DNA from: Methyloversatilis discipulorum
Lineage (GTDB): Bacteria; Pseudomonadota; Gammaproteobacteria; Burkholderiales; Rhodocyclaceae
Direction: 5' to 3'
DNA length: 41,083 nucleotides
Assembly (NCBI RefSeq): GCF_018780585.1
Contig: NZ_JADMJL010000001.1
Coordinates: forward strand, 1-41,083
Shown: in pieces, positions 23,445 to 32,633 of the stretch
Layout: every line of letters starts with the position of its first letter
Position numbering within the stretch: the first letter of the stretch is position 1
Notes under the pieces: model-generated
The model's input: the letters and a program-made list of their open reading frames with translations, nothing else
Database searches by the model: none
Told to the model about the DNA's origin: nothing
Made by a program: the position numbers and the translations under genes

Positions 23445-24728
23445 ATGGCTGGCGAAAAGGTAGTGACCACGACCGGCCTGCTCGGCTGGATCGACGAGCG
23501 TTTCCCGCTCACCTCGCTCTGGAAGGAACACCTTTCGGAGTACTACGCACCGAAGAACTTCAACTTCTGGTATTTCTTCGGCTCGCTGGCGCTGCTGGTG
23601 CTGGTGATCCAGATCGTGACCGGCATCTTCCTGGTCATGCACTTCAAGCCGGACGCGTCGCTGAACGCCTCGGGCGTGCCGGTGGCCTTCGCCAGCGTCG
23701 AATACATCATGCGCGACGTGCCGTGGGGCTGGCTCATCCGCTACATGCACTCGACCGGCGCTTCGGCGTTCTTCGTCGTCGTGTACATGCACATGTTCCG
23801 CGGCCTGCTTTACGGTTCCTACCGCAAGCCGCGCGAGCTGGTGTGGATCTTCGGCTGCCTGATCTTCCTGTGCCTGATGGCCGAAGCCTTCATGGGCTAC
23901 CTGCTGCCGTGGGGCCAGATGTCGTACTGGGGCGCCCAGGTCATCATCAACCTGTTCTCGGCCATCCCGCTGATCGGCAACGACCTGTCGACCTGGCTGC
24001 GTGGTGACTTCGTGATCGGTGATGCGACGCTGAACCGCTTCTTCTCCTTCCACGTCATCGCCGTGCCGCTGGTGCTGATCGGCCTCGTCGCCGCCCACAT
24101 CATCGCGCTGCACGAAGTCGGGTCGAACAACCCGGACGGCGTCGAGATCAAGAAGAACAAGGACCCGAAGACCGGCATCCCGCTGGACGGCATCCCGTTC
24201 CATCCGTACTACACGGTGAAGGACATCGTCGGCGTCGTCGTCTTCCTGATCTGCTTCTCGGCCGTGGTGTTCTTCGGTCCCGAGTTCGGCGGCTACTTCC
24301 TGGAGTACAACAACTTCATCCCGGCTGACCCGATGAAGACGCCGCCGCACATCGCGCCGGTCTGGTACTTCACGCCGTTCTACTCGATCCTGCGTGCCAA
24401 CACGATCAACTTCTTCTGGGTCGATGCGAAGCTGTGGGGCGTCATCTTCATGGGCCTGTCGGTCATGGTCTTCTTCGCGCTGCCGTGGCTGGACCGCTCG
24501 CCGGTGAAGTCGATCCGCTACAAGGGCCCGATCTTCAAGTCGGCTCTGGTGGTGTTCGTGATCGCCTTCCTGATCCTGGGCTACCTCGGCATGCAGGCGC
24601 CGACGCCGATGGGCACGCTGGTTTCGCAGATCTGCACGGTCATCTACTTCCTGTTCTTCGCGCTGATGCCCTGGTACACCGCGATCGACAAGTGCAAGCC
24701 CGAACCCGCGCGCGTGACCGGTCACTGA
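23445..24728 (+). CDS. petB: Cytochrome b of the bc1 complex
   Basis: Membrane core of complex III, 427 residues with eight or nine hydrophobic segments. Haem-binding His are found in the helices with MHSTGASAFFVVVYMHMFRG and FSFHVIAVPLVLIGLVAAHI (both read in part). The Qo-site motif, PEWY in most organisms, is P305-V-W-Y here (APVWYFTPF), a known natural variant in some proteobacteria. A segment near 225-245 (KKNKDPKTGIPLDGIPFHPYY) links the helices. It is translated just after petA and followed 13 bp later by petC. Confidence 0.96.
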   Translation: MAGEKVVTTTGLLGWIDERFPLTSLWKEHLSEYYAPKNFNFWYFFGSLALLVLVIQIVTGIFLVMHFKPDASLNASGVPVAFASVEYIMRDVPWGWLIRYMHSTGASAFFVVVYMHMFRGLLYGSYRKPRELVWIFGCLIFLCLMAEAFMGYLLPWGQMSYWGAQVIINLFSAIPLIGNDLSTWLRGDFVIGDATLNRFFSFHVIAVPLVLIGLVAAHIIALHEVGSNNPDGVEIKKNKDPKTGIPLDGIPFHPYYTVKDIVGVVVFLICFSAVVFFGPEFGGYFLEYNNFIPADPMKTPPHIAPVWYFTPFYSILRANTINFFWVDAKLWGVIFMGLSVMVFFALPWLDRSPVKSIRYKGPIFKSALVVFVIAFLILGYLGMQAPTPMGTLVSQICTVIYFLFFALMPWYTAIDKCKPEPARVTGH

Positions 24729-24741
24729 GAGCCAGAGAACC

Positions 24742-25500
24742 ATGAAACAACTCAAAAAACTGTTTCTCGGCGCGCTGTGCGCGCCCCTGCTGGCGATTGC
24801 CAGTTCCGAACCGGTGCAGCTCGATCGTGCGCCGACCGAGAAATTCCGCGACGCCATCGCCATCCAGCGCGGCGCCCAGGTTTTCGTCAATTACTGCCTG
24901 AACTGCCATTCGGCGTCCTACATGCGCTACAACCGCCTGAAGGATGTCGGTCTGACCGACGAGCAGATCAAGGACAACCTCATGTTCACCGCCGACAAGG
25001 TCGGTGAAACGATGAAGGTGGCCCTGACCCGCAGCGACGGTCAGGCATGGTTCGGCGCCGCGCCGCCCGACCTTACGGTGATCGCGCGTTCGCGTGCTTC
25101 GGCCGATGGCAGTGGCGCAGACTGGCTCTACACCTATCTGCGCAACTTCTATCGCGACGAGAACCGTCCGACCGGCTGGAACAACACCACCTTCGCCAAT
25201 GTCGGCATGCCGCACGTCCTGTACGAACTGCAGGGCGAGCAGACGGCCAAGCACGTCAAGGTGGCTGACGGTCACGGCGGCGAGAAGGAAGTCATTCAGC
25301 TCGAGCTCACCAAGCCGGGCAAGATGAGCAAGTCCGAATACGACTCGATGGTCGGCGATCTCGTCGCCTATCTGGTCTACATGGGCGAACCGGGCGCTGA
25401 AAAGCGCCGTCAGACCGGTCTTCTGGTCATCATCGGTCTTTCCGTTCTTCTCGTTCTGAGCTACCTGCTCAAGCGCGAATTCTGGAAAGACATTCACTAA
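24742..25500 (+). CDS. petC: Cytochrome c1 of the bc1 complex
   Basis: Haem c subunit of complex III, 252 residues. Signal peptide at the N-terminus (LKKLFLGALCAPLLAIASSEP), haem motif C-LNC-H near residues 52-56, Met in NVGMPHVLYELQG as probable axial ligand, and a C-terminal membrane anchor (TGLLVIIGLSVLLVLSYLL) ending REFWKDIH. AGAGAAC precedes the start. It passes electrons from the Rieske protein to soluble c cytochromes, which is also where c550 from the alcohol dehydrogenases would have to bypass or join. Confidence 0.95.
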   Translation: MKQLKKLFLGALCAPLLAIASSEPVQLDRAPTEKFRDAIAIQRGAQVFVNYCLNCHSASYMRYNRLKDVGLTDEQIKDNLMFTADKVGETMKVALTRSDGQAWFGAAPPDLTVIARSRASADGSGADWLYTYLRNFYRDENRPTGWNNTTFANVGMPHVLYELQGEQTAKHVKVADGHGGEKEVIQLELTKPGKMSKSEYDSMVGDLVAYLVYMGEPGAEKRRQTGLLVIIGLSVLLVLSYLLKREFWKDIH

Positions 25501-25546
25501 TCAATACGCCCGAAAGTCATGCAAGCTCTCGGTCATCGCGAAGCGA

Positions 25547-25575
25547 CCTCATCACGCGTCAGACGCGTGGTGAGG
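25547..25575 (+). other. 13-bp hairpin between petC and sspA
   Basis: CCTCATCACGCGT (25547-25559), 3-nt loop, ACGCGTGGTGAGG (25563-25575), with a single G-T wobble. No T tract follows. It could be a weak terminator or an operator for sspA; the 105-bp gap holds nothing else clear. Confidence 0.6.
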
Positions 25576-25605
25576 GATGCCGAGTACTCCTGGGGTGTTA
25601 ACACC

Positions 25606-26202
25606 ATGATGAATCTGTACTCGGGGACTACCGATCCCTTTTCCCATCGTTGCCGGATCGTGCTCTACGAAAAGGGCATGGATTTCCAGGTCATCGATGT
25701 CGACCTCTATAACAAGCCGGAAGATATCGCGGTCATCAATCCCTACAACCGCGTGCCGGTTCTGGTCGATCGCGATCTCATCCTGTATGACTCGAACATC
25801 ATCAACGAGTACATCGACGAGCGCTTTCCGCATCCGCAGCTGATGCCGCCGGATCCGATCATGCGCGCGCGGGCACGCCAGTTGCTGCATACGGTCGAAA
25901 ACGAGCTGTTCTCGCACATCGAGGCGCTCGAGAAGAACGCACGCACGGCCGACAAGTCGCGCACCCACCTGCGCGACCGCCTGACCGAGCTGACCGCGAT
26001 CTTCGCCAAGCAGAAGTACATGCTGGGCGAGGAATTTTCCATGCTTGACGTGGCCATCGCTCCGTTACTATGGCGCCTTGACCACTACGGTATCGAGCTG
26101 CCGAAGTCGGCTGCACCGCTGATGAAGTACGCTGAGCGCATCTTCTCCCGTCAAGGGTTCATTGATGCGCTCACGCCGTCCGAAAAGGTGATGCGTCGCT
26201 GA
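25606..26202 (+). CDS. sspA: Stringent starvation protein A
   Basis: RNA-polymerase-associated protein of the glutathione S-transferase fold, 198 residues from MMNLYSGTTD (two adjacent ATGs; either may be used). The N-terminal thioredoxin-like part has DPFSHRCRIVLYEKGMDFQVIDVD and NPYNRVPVLVDRD (read in part); the helical domain has MLDVAIAPLLWRLDHYGI. In-frame sequence upstream lacks family similarity. It lies between petC and sspB, a conserved betaproteobacterial order. Confidence 0.94.
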   Translation: MMNLYSGTTDPFSHRCRIVLYEKGMDFQVIDVDLYNKPEDIAVINPYNRVPVLVDRDLILYDSNIINEYIDERFPHPQLMPPDPIMRARARQLLHTVENELFSHIEALEKNARTADKSRTHLRDRLTELTAIFAKQKYMLGEEFSMLDVAIAPLLWRLDHYGIELPKSAAPLMKYAERIFSRQGFIDALTPSEKVMRR

Positions 26203-26230
26203 CCCGCGTCGGCTCTGCGCGAAAGTCTTC

Positions 26231-26668
26231 ATGGACGTCATGAGTTCCGTTTCCACCAAGCCCTACCTGTTGCGCGCACTGTTCGACTGGTGCGCCGATC
26301 AGGGGCTGACGCCGTACATCGCGGTCGTTGTTGACGACCGCGCCGGCGTGCCTCGCCAGTATGTGAAGGATGGCCAGATCATCCTGAACATCGGCCGCGA
26401 GGCGGTGCACCAGCTGGTGATGGGCAATGAGCTCATCACCTGTTCCGCCCGCTTCGGCGGCGTGGCGCAGGAACTGACGATTCCGGTCGAGTGCGTCGCC
26501 GCGATCTACGCGCGCGAAAACGGCCACGGCATGGCGTTCGAAGTGACGCCGGGCCAGCCGGTCCGTGCCGATCTGGCGCCCAACCCGGTCACCGACCGGG
26601 TCGAGCATCCGGTGCTGACGACACCGGAAAAGCCGGCGGCGCGACCGCATCTGCGGCGAATCAAGTAG
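26231..26668 (+). CDS. sspB: ClpXP adaptor SspB
   Basis: Delivers ssrA-tagged proteins to the ClpXP protease; 145 residues. The N-terminal dimer and tag-binding domain (KPYLLRALFDWCADQGLTPYI, NIGREAVHQLVMGNELI) is followed by a flexible tail that ends RPHLRRIK, the short ClpX-docking motif. Two Met codons near the start (MDVM) leave three residues of uncertainty. A strong terminator follows. Confidence 0.95.
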   Translation: MDVMSSVSTKPYLLRALFDWCADQGLTPYIAVVVDDRAGVPRQYVKDGQIILNIGREAVHQLVMGNELITCSARFGGVAQELTIPVECVAAIYARENGHGMAFEVTPGQPVRADLAPNPVTDRVEHPVLTTPEKPAARPHLRRIK

Positions 26669-26672
26669 GAAG

Positions 26673-26696
26673 AAAACCGGCGCAAGCCGGTTTTTT
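26673..26696 (+). terminator. Intrinsic terminator after sspB
   Basis: AAAACCGGC (26673-26681), GCAA loop, GCCGGTTTT (26686-26694), continuing into a T-rich run. Confidence 0.92.
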
Positions 26697-26812
26697 CTTT
26701 CCATCCCATTGATTTACAGAGGTAATCCGGCTGCTGCGGCCGCTTGCACGCGGCACGAGCCGTCGCGCCCTCGACGCGCTAGAATTGCGCACCTTTGTTT
26801 GTGGTCAGCCTG

Positions 26813-27781
26813 ATGAAAACAACCTTTCTCGATTTCGAACAGCCGATCGCCGAGCTCGAAGCCAAGATCGAAGAGCTCCGCTTTGTCCAGGATGACTCCG
26901 CTGTCGATATATCCGAGGAAATCACGCGACTCGAGGGCAAGAGCCAGGCGCTGACCAAGGACATCTACGCCAAGCTCACGCCGTGGCAGATCGCCCAGGT
27001 GGCGCGCCACCCACAGCGCCCCTACACGCTCGATTACCTGCGCCTGATGTTCTCCGATTTTCAGGAACTGCACGGTGATCGCGCTTTCGCCGACGACCAT
27101 GCCATCGTCGGCGGTATCGCCCGTTTCAATGGCCAGTCCTGCATGGTGATCGGTCACCAGAAGGGCCGCGACACCAAGGAGAAGATCCTCCGAAATTTCG
27201 GCATGCCGCGCCCGGAGGGCTATCGCAAGGCGCTGCGCCTGATGAAGCTGGCCGAGAAGTTCGGCATTCCGGTATTCACCTTCGTCGATACACCGGGTGC
27301 CTATCCGGGCATCGATGCCGAGGAACGCGGCCAGTCCGAGGCGATCGGCCACAATCTTTACGCGATGGCCGAACTGCGGGTACCCATCGTATCCACCATC
27401 ATCGGTGAGGGCGGTTCCGGTGGCGCGCTGGCGATCGCCGTCGCGGATACGCTGATGATGCTGCAGTACTCCACCTACTCGGTCATTTCGCCCGAAGGCT
27501 GTGCGTCCATCCTGTGGAAGAGCGCGGACAAGGCCGCCGACGCCGCCGAGATCATGGGCATCACAGCGTCGCGACTGAAGACGTTGGGCCTGATCGACAA
27601 GGTCGTGAACGAACCTGCCGGTGGCGCGCACCGCGACCATGCCGCAGTGGCGGCTTCGCTGAAGCGCGCGCTGGCCGAATCGCTGCGCCAGCTGGCCGAC
27701 CTGACCCCCACCCAGCTGGTCGAGCGCCGTTTCGAGCGCCTCATGTCCTATGGAAAGTTCAAGGAGCAGGCGGTCGCCTGA
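26813..27781 (+). CDS. accA: Acetyl-CoA carboxylase carboxyltransferase subunit alpha
   Basis: With AccD, transfers the carboxyl group from biotin to acetyl-CoA to make malonyl-CoA for fatty acid synthesis. 322 residues from [23 protein letters not shown], close to the 319 of E. coli. Conserved regions: [42 protein letters not shown] and [20 protein letters not shown] sequence at 26780-26785 could be a -10 box, but no good -35 is seen. The 3' end overlaps tilS by 32 nt. Confidence 0.96.
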   Translation: MKTTFLDFEQPIAELEAKIEELRFVQDDSAVDISEEITRLEGKSQALTKDIYAKLTPWQIAQVARHPQRPYTLDYLRLMFSDFQELHGDRAFADDHAIVGGIARFNGQSCMVIGHQKGRDTKEKILRNFGMPRPEGYRKALRLMKLAEKFGIPVFTFVDTPGAYPGIDAEERGQSEAIGHNLYAMAELRVPIVSTIIGEGGSGGALAIAVADTLMMLQYSTYSVISPEGCASILWKSADKAADAAEIMGITASRLKTLGLIDKVVNEPAGGAHRDHAAVAASLKRALAESLRQLADLTPTQLVERRFERLMSYGKFKEQAVA

Positions 27782-29132
27782 TCTGTACGCCCGCATCGCC
27801 GCCAGCGCGGCGGCGCATCTGGCCGACGGCGCCCAGCTGCTGATCGGCCTCAGCGGCGGGCTTGATTCAACCGTATTGCTGCACGCACTGGCCGCGGCCC
27901 GCGATGTCCATCGCTGGCGGTTGGCGTGCGCGCACGTCCACCACGGGCTGAGCCCGAACGCCGATGCCTGGGCCGATCACTGCGCGGTGCAGGCGGCCGC
28001 GCTCGGCATTCCGTTCTCGCTGCATCGCGTGCAGGTCGACACGGCCAGCCCGGACGGGCTTGAATGCGCCGCCCGCGACGCCCGTTACCGGGCCCTCAAC
28101 GCGCAGGCGCAGGCCCTGGGTGCCGACGCACTGCTGACCGCCCACCACGCCGACGACCAGGCGGAAACGCTGCTGCACAACATGGTGCGCGGCGCCGGGC
28201 TGCTCGGCCTGGCCGGCATGCCCGTCTGGCGCCCGCCCACCCCGTCGCGTCCGGCCCAGTTGCGGCCGCTGCTCGGCCTGTCCCGCGTCTCGCTGGAGAT
28301 GTGCGCACGCGCGCACGGACTCGTGTGGATGGAGGACGAATCCAATGCCGACATCCGTTACGCACGCAATTACCTGCGCCGCGAGGTGATGCCGCGGCTG
28401 GCCGCTCGCTGGCCGCGCACCGCCGAAACCATGTCCGGCGTCGCCCGCCGGCTGGCGGAGGCGCAGACCTTGCTCGACGGCCTGGCCGACGCCGATGCGG
28501 CCGCACTGTCCATGGCGACCGAATGGGGCATCGCCTGGTCCATCGACGGGCTGCGTGCGCTCGACGACGCGCGCAGCCGCAACCTGCTGCGTCGCCTGCT
28601 GCGCGTACATGGCGCTCGCACGGCACCGACCGAAGCGTGGCTGGACGAATGGTTGCGCCAGATCCGCGCTTGGCAGCCGGGCGCCGAATGCCCGGTGACA
28701 CACGCCGGCGTCGCCGGCTTCTGTCATCGCGGCCTGCTGTGGCTGATGCCCGATCAGCCACCGCCCGCAGCTGTCGTCTGGCAGGGCGAAACCGACATCG
28801 CCTGGGGTCCGGGATGCCTGCGTTTCGACGCCGTGATCGGGCGCGGGTTTGCGCCATCCGCACTGCCCACGGGCTCGCTCACGATACGTGCCCGCCAGCC
28901 CAAGGACCGCGTCTGCCGCGGTCCCGGGCGACCGCGTGCCGGCGTCAAGCAGATCGCGCAGGAATGTGGCCTGCCGCCCTGGCTGCGCGATCGCGCTCCC
29001 ATCCTTGCGGTCGGCCGCGAGGCGCTGTGGATGCCCGGCTGCGAGCCGGCGCCACCCTGGCAGGCCGCGCCGGGCGAACCGGGATGGCTGCCCGTGTGGA
29101 CGCCGGTCGTGGCGCAGTCGACACCCGGGTGA
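27750..29132 (+). CDS. tilS: tRNA(Ile)-lysidine synthase
   Basis: Modifies the CAU-anticodon tRNA-Ile so that it reads AUA codons; essential in bacteria. 460 residues. PP-loop ATP site SGGLDS (35-40), then [24 protein letters not shown] and [17 protein letters not shown] (read in part). The C-terminal domain ends ...[13 protein letters not shown] region typical of TilS. Its start lies within the end of accA. accA-tilS is a common betaproteobacterial pair. Confidence 0.94.
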   Translation: MESSRSRRSPDLYARIAASAAAHLADGAQLLIGLSGGLDSTVLLHALAAARDVHRWRLACAHVHHGLSPNADAWADHCAVQAAALGIPFSLHRVQVDTASPDGLECAARDARYRALNAQAQALGADALLTAHHADDQAETLLHNMVRGAGLLGLAGMPVWRPPTPSRPAQLRPLLGLSRVSLEMCARAHGLVWMEDESNADIRYARNYLRREVMPRLAARWPRTAETMSGVARRLAEAQTLLDGLADADAAALSMATEWGIAWSIDGLRALDDARSRNLLRRLLRVHGARTAPTEAWLDEWLRQIRAWQPGAECPVTHAGVAGFCHRGLLWLMPDQPPPAAVVWQGETDIAWGPGCLRFDAVIGRGFAPSALPTGSLTIRARQPKDRVCRGPGRPRAGVKQIAQECGLPPWLRDRAPILAVGREALWMPGCEPAPPWQAAPGEPGWLPVWTPVVAQSTPG

Positions 29133-29147
29133 CGTTGTAACGGTTGG

Positions 29148-29164
29148 TGACATTTCCATGTCGC
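29148..29164 (+). promoter_or_regulatory. Palindromic element GACAT-N4-ATGTC, copy 1
   Basis: TGACATTTCCATGTCGC, 50 bp upstream of the CPBP protease gene. It matches 16 of 17 bases of the element at 33434-33450. Its dyad symmetry and recurrence suggest a shared operator. A possible -10 TATGAT follows at 29175. Confidence 0.5.
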
Positions 29165-29213
29165 ATGGCGGCCGTATGATCCGGCCATTCCGGACCTTCC
29201 CGCCACGGCCCTG

Positions 29214-29906
29214 ATGAGCCCGACCACCGCAGCATCCAGGCGTGCAGTGCTCGCACGCGTACTTCCGTTCGCCCTCTACATCGTCTTCCTTGTCATCTCC
29301 GCGCCGCTGGCCGAGCTGGCCGGTGTCGACGTGCGCTGGATGTATGCGGTGCAGATCGCCAGCGTCATTGCCGCTCTGCTGTACTTTCAGCGCGACTACG
29401 TGGAACTGCGCGAAGCGCCGCCATCCGGGCCGTTGGCCGGTGCCGCCGGCTGGGTCGCGGCGCTGGTGTCCGGCGCGGTCGTCTGGGCGATCTGGATATG
29501 GCTCGACTTCTCGCCCTTCGCCTTCGCGCCGGGCAAGGGCTACCAGCCACTGGACGAGGCCGGTGCGCTCATCCTTCCCGTGGTCGTCGTACGCATCTTC
29601 GGTGCCGCCGTCGTCGTGCCTGTCATGGAAGAGCTGTTCTGGCGCTCCTTCATCCAGCGCTGGCTCGATTCCCCGAATTTCCTTGCGGTGGCCGCGCGCT
29701 CGGTCACGCTGCGCAGCATGCTGTTCTGCTCGATCGCATTCGGCTTCGAGCATGGCCAGTGGGCGGCAGGCATCGTCGCCGGGCTGGCCTACGGTCAGTT
29801 GTACCGGGCGAGTGGGCGCCTGTGGTTGCCCATCGTTTCGCACGCGCTGACCAATCTGCTGCTGGGCCTGTGGGTGGTGCACACGGCACAATGGCAGTTC
29901 TGGTAG
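29214..29906 (+). CDS. CPBP/CAAX-type intramembrane metalloprotease (exosortase-associated subtype)
   Basis: Membrane protease, 230 residues with six or more hydrophobic segments. The three catalytic motifs are present: E139-E140-LFW-R144, F-x-x-x-H180 (FGFEHGQW) and H210-xxx-N214 (SHALTNLL). The segment EELFWRSFIQRWLDSPNF and the C-terminal W-Q-F-W are like the CAAX-protease-related proteins associated with PEP-CTERM/exosortase systems, but no exosortase or PEP-CTERM protein is in this window. Substrate unknown. It stands before lapG-lapD in the same direction with a 68-bp gap. Confidence 0.85.
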   Translation: MSPTTAASRRAVLARVLPFALYIVFLVISAPLAELAGVDVRWMYAVQIASVIAALLYFQRDYVELREAPPSGPLAGAAGWVAALVSGAVVWAIWIWLDFSPFAFAPGKGYQPLDEAGALILPVVVVRIFGAAVVVPVMEELFWRSFIQRWLDSPNFLAVAARSVTLRSMLFCSIAFGFEHGQWAAGIVAGLAYGQLYRASGRLWLPIVSHALTNLLLGLWVVHTAQWQFW

Positions 29907-29974
29907 CGCCCGCTCCGCATCAAGGCGAAGCACGGTACGACCGTTAAAGGAGAACTGTCCTTTGCCCCGTCGCC

Positions 29975-30676
29975 ATGACACCGTTGCCCGCCCTGACTGT
30001 CGTGCTGTCCCGTCCGCGCCTGATCGCCTGCCTGCTGCTGGTGTTCATGGCGGCACAGGCGACTGCGTTCACCTACCAGGGTTATCTGCTCACCGTGCGC
30101 ACTGAGCTGCAGCAGAATATGACGGCGCGTTTCGGCGACAAGGCCGGACCGCGCATGGCCGAGCTGGCCGAGGCGCTGAATGCCGCCGGCCGCATCGCCG
30201 ACGAAGCGGTTCGCGTCGAGCGGATCAACCAGATCGCCAATCGCGCGCGTTACGTGACCGATCCGCAGCTCTGGCAGTCGGAAGACTATTGGGCGACGCC
30301 GGTGGAATTCGCCGCGCTGTCTGCCGGCGACTGCGAGGATTACTCGCTGGCCAAGTACTTCGCGCTGCGCGAACTGGGCATGCCAGCCGACAAGCTGCGC
30401 ATCACCTACGTGCGGCTGCTCCGCCAGGGGCGCCTGGAAAACCACATGGTGCTCGCCTATTACCCGGAGCCCGGCGCCGAGCCCTGGGTGCTCGACAATC
30501 TCGAAAAGCGTTTCATGCTGGCGCGCGACCGGCCCGACCTGACGCCGGTCTACAGCTTCAATGACGACCGCGTGTGGAAGGTGCAGAGCGGCGGCGACCG
30601 CGAGCTGGGCTCGCCGCAGCAGTTGCGCAAGTGGCGCGAACTGCTCGATCGGGTCGAGGCCGAGGTGCGCGGATGA
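29975..30676 (+). CDS. lapG: LapG-like periplasmic cysteine protease
   Basis: Transglutaminase-like protease that in Pseudomonas cleaves the large adhesin LapA from the cell surface when c-di-GMP is low. 233 residues with an N-terminal hydrophobic signal (about 12-31). The catalytic triad is visible: C120 in SAGDCEDYS, H157 in ENHMVL and D174 in WVLDN. The region RARYVTDPQLWQSEDYWATP is typical of the family. Its stop overlaps the start of the LapD-like gene (ATGA), so protease and its receptor are coupled. Confidence 0.9.
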   Translation: MTPLPALTVVLSRPRLIACLLLVFMAAQATAFTYQGYLLTVRTELQQNMTARFGDKAGPRMAELAEALNAAGRIADEAVRVERINQIANRARYVTDPQLWQSEDYWATPVEFAALSAGDCEDYSLAKYFALRELGMPADKLRITYVRLLRQGRLENHMVLAYYPEPGAEPWVLDNLEKRFMLARDRPDLTPVYSFNDDRVWKVQSGGDRELGSPQQLRKWRELLDRVEAEVRG

Positions 30677-32616
30677 ACAGCCTGCGCCTGCGTCTGCTGG
30701 CAGCGCTGCTCGGCGTCGGTGTCGTCGCCTTCGCGGCGGCGCTGGCCACCGCGCTTTGGGTGTCGCGCGACCGGGTCGAGGCGCAGATGGCCAGCCAGGC
30801 GCAGTCGATCGCGCTGTCGCTGACGGTGGCGCTGACCGCCGGCGGCGAACCGGCGCTGCAGAATGCCGAAAGCCTGGTCGAGCCTGTGTTCGATCAGAGC
30901 TACCTTCGCCGCATCGAGGTGCGCGATGCCAAGGGTGCGGTGATCGCCGCGCGGCAGGCACCGGCGCGGCTGGCCGGCGGTGCGCCGCAATGGTTCATCG
31001 ACCTGCTGCCGCTGGCGGCCGGCGCGCAGAGTGCCGACATCATGCATGGCTGGCGCATTGCCGGCAGCGTGGTGGTCGAGCCGCATCCGCACTGGGCCCA
31101 GCTGCAGCTGTGGGCGATAGCCGAGACACTGGCGCTGTGGATGGGCGGCGGTCTGGCGGTCGCCAGTGTGCTCGGCCTGATGGCCTTGCGCTGGGGTCTG
31201 CGCCCGCTGCGCCGCGTGCAGCGTTCGGCGGTGGCGGCGGCATCGCGCAAGTTCGTGCCCATCGACGAAACGCGCATGCCGATCGAACTGCAGCCACTGG
31301 TCGGTGCCTTCAACCGCATGCTCACCGCCATGGCCGGCGCGCTCGAAAGCGAAGCCGGGCGCGCTGCGCAGTTCCGCGACCAGGCGCTGGTGGATGAACT
31401 GACCGGCCTGCCGAACCGTCGCGGCTTCCGCGCCGCGCTCGAAGCGCGCATCGAAGCCGGTACGCGCAGCGGCTGGCTGGCCTTGTTGCGCGTCGAGGGG
31501 CTGGAGGACCTGAACCATCTGTATGGTCGCGAAGCGGTCGACGATCTGCTGACCGAATCGGCCGGTTTCATGGCGGCCATCGATACGGTTGAACTGAGCG
31601 GCCGCGTCGAGGGTGCCTGCTTCGCGCTGCTGTTCGATGCCGACGAGTACACGACGCACGACGCGCTGACGGCATTGCTCGCGCGGCTCAACAGCCTCGC
31701 CGCCGCCGCCGGGGCAGGTCAGGCCTACGCCTGGCGGGCCGGTGCGGCCGACTGCGCCGGCGACGGCGACGCAGCGCACTGGCTTGCAGCGGCCGATCGC
31801 GCGCTGCATCAGTGGCGCATCGAAAGTGGCGCGGCGCCGGTGCTGGCACACGCGCGTTTGGCGGAAGCGGGCGGCGGCAGTCTGCGTACCCGCGTGCGCG
31901 AGCTGATCGGGGCCGGGCGCATCGCCTTTGCCGAACAGACCACGCGGGCACTCGATGGCGAACACATCGGAGCGCCGCTGCACGTCGAGCTGCGTGCCAC
32001 GCTGGACGACGGCCAGCGCCTGATCCGCGCCGCCGAGTACATCGCCTACGCGAGCGAAACCCGCGTGTCGGCCGCGCTCGACGGCGCCTGCCTGATGCGC
32101 GCGCTGGAACACGCGAAGGCGCGTCGCGACGGCATTGCTACCGTGGTCAATGTCGGTGCGGCGACGCTGACCGACCCCGACATCCAGCGCTGGCTGCGCG
32201 GTTACCGTCACGACCCGCGCGTCGGCACGCTGGTGCTCGAGTTCCCCGAGTCGGCACTGCTCGGCGACCCGGACGCCGCCGAGGCCTTTGCCCATCAGGC
32301 ACAGGCCAACGGTCTGGCGCTGGGCATCAAGCATTTCGGCCTTCATGCAAACGCGCTGACGCTGCTGCGCCGCCTGCGTCCGGCGCACGTGAAGTTCTCG
32401 GTCACGCTGACGCGCGAAGCGCTGCTGAACCCGGACTCCGGTGCTTACGTGAGCTCGCTGGCCGGCATTGCGTCGGCGCTGTCGATCACGCCGATGGCGG
32501 TGGCGGTCGAACACGCGGAGACGCTGGCCGGGCTGTACGCGCTGGGCATCCGTGCGGTGCAGGGCGAAGCGGTGTCGGCCGAACAGGTGCCGGCTCCGGG
32601 CAGCAGCGGCCGCTGA
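30673..32616 (+). CDS. lapD: LapD-like c-di-GMP receptor with degenerate GGDEF and EAL domains
   Basis: Inner-membrane protein, 647 residues. First membrane helix about 7-30, a periplasmic domain to about 145 (QSYLRRIEVRDAKGAVI), second helix about 147-172, then HAMP, a GGDEF-type domain (about 235-390) and an EAL-type domain (about 415-640). The GGDEF signature is replaced by SGRVEGACF and the EAL motif by HVELRATL, so both enzymatic activities should be lost, as in LapD. When c-di-GMP binds the EAL-like domain, LapD holds LapG away from the adhesin. The target adhesin is not in the window. Confidence 0.88.
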   Translation: MNSLRLRLLAALLGVGVVAFAAALATALWVSRDRVEAQMASQAQSIALSLTVALTAGGEPALQNAESLVEPVFDQSYLRRIEVRDAKGAVIAARQAPARLAGGAPQWFIDLLPLAAGAQSADIMHGWRIAGSVVVEPHPHWAQLQLWAIAETLALWMGGGLAVASVLGLMALRWGLRPLRRVQRSAVAAASRKFVPIDETRMPIELQPLVGAFNRMLTAMAGALESEAGRAAQFRDQALVDELTGLPNRRGFRAALEARIEAGTRSGWLALLRVEGLEDLNHLYGREAVDDLLTESAGFMAAIDTVELSGRVEGACFALLFDADEYTTHDALTALLARLNSLAAAAGAGQAYAWRAGAADCAGDGDAAHWLAAADRALHQWRIESGAAPVLAHARLAEAGGGSLRTRVRELIGAGRIAFAEQTTRALDGEHIGAPLHVELRATLDDGQRLIRAAEYIAYASETRVSAALDGACLMRALEHAKARRDGIATVVNVGAATLTDPDIQRWLRGYRHDPRVGTLVLEFPESALLGDPDAAEAFAHQAQANGLALGIKHFGLHANALTLLRRLRPAHVKFSVTLTREALLNPDSGAYVSSLAGIASALSITPMAVAVEHAETLAGLYALGIRAVQGEAVSAEQVPAPGSSGR

Positions 32617-32633
32617 GCGGCGGGCCGTCTCAT

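Noticed and set aside
30574-30672. Upstream extension of the LapD-like protein
   Set aside because: The added residues have no membrane helix and are Arg/Ala-rich; the ATGA-overlapping start gives the expected N-terminal membrane segment.
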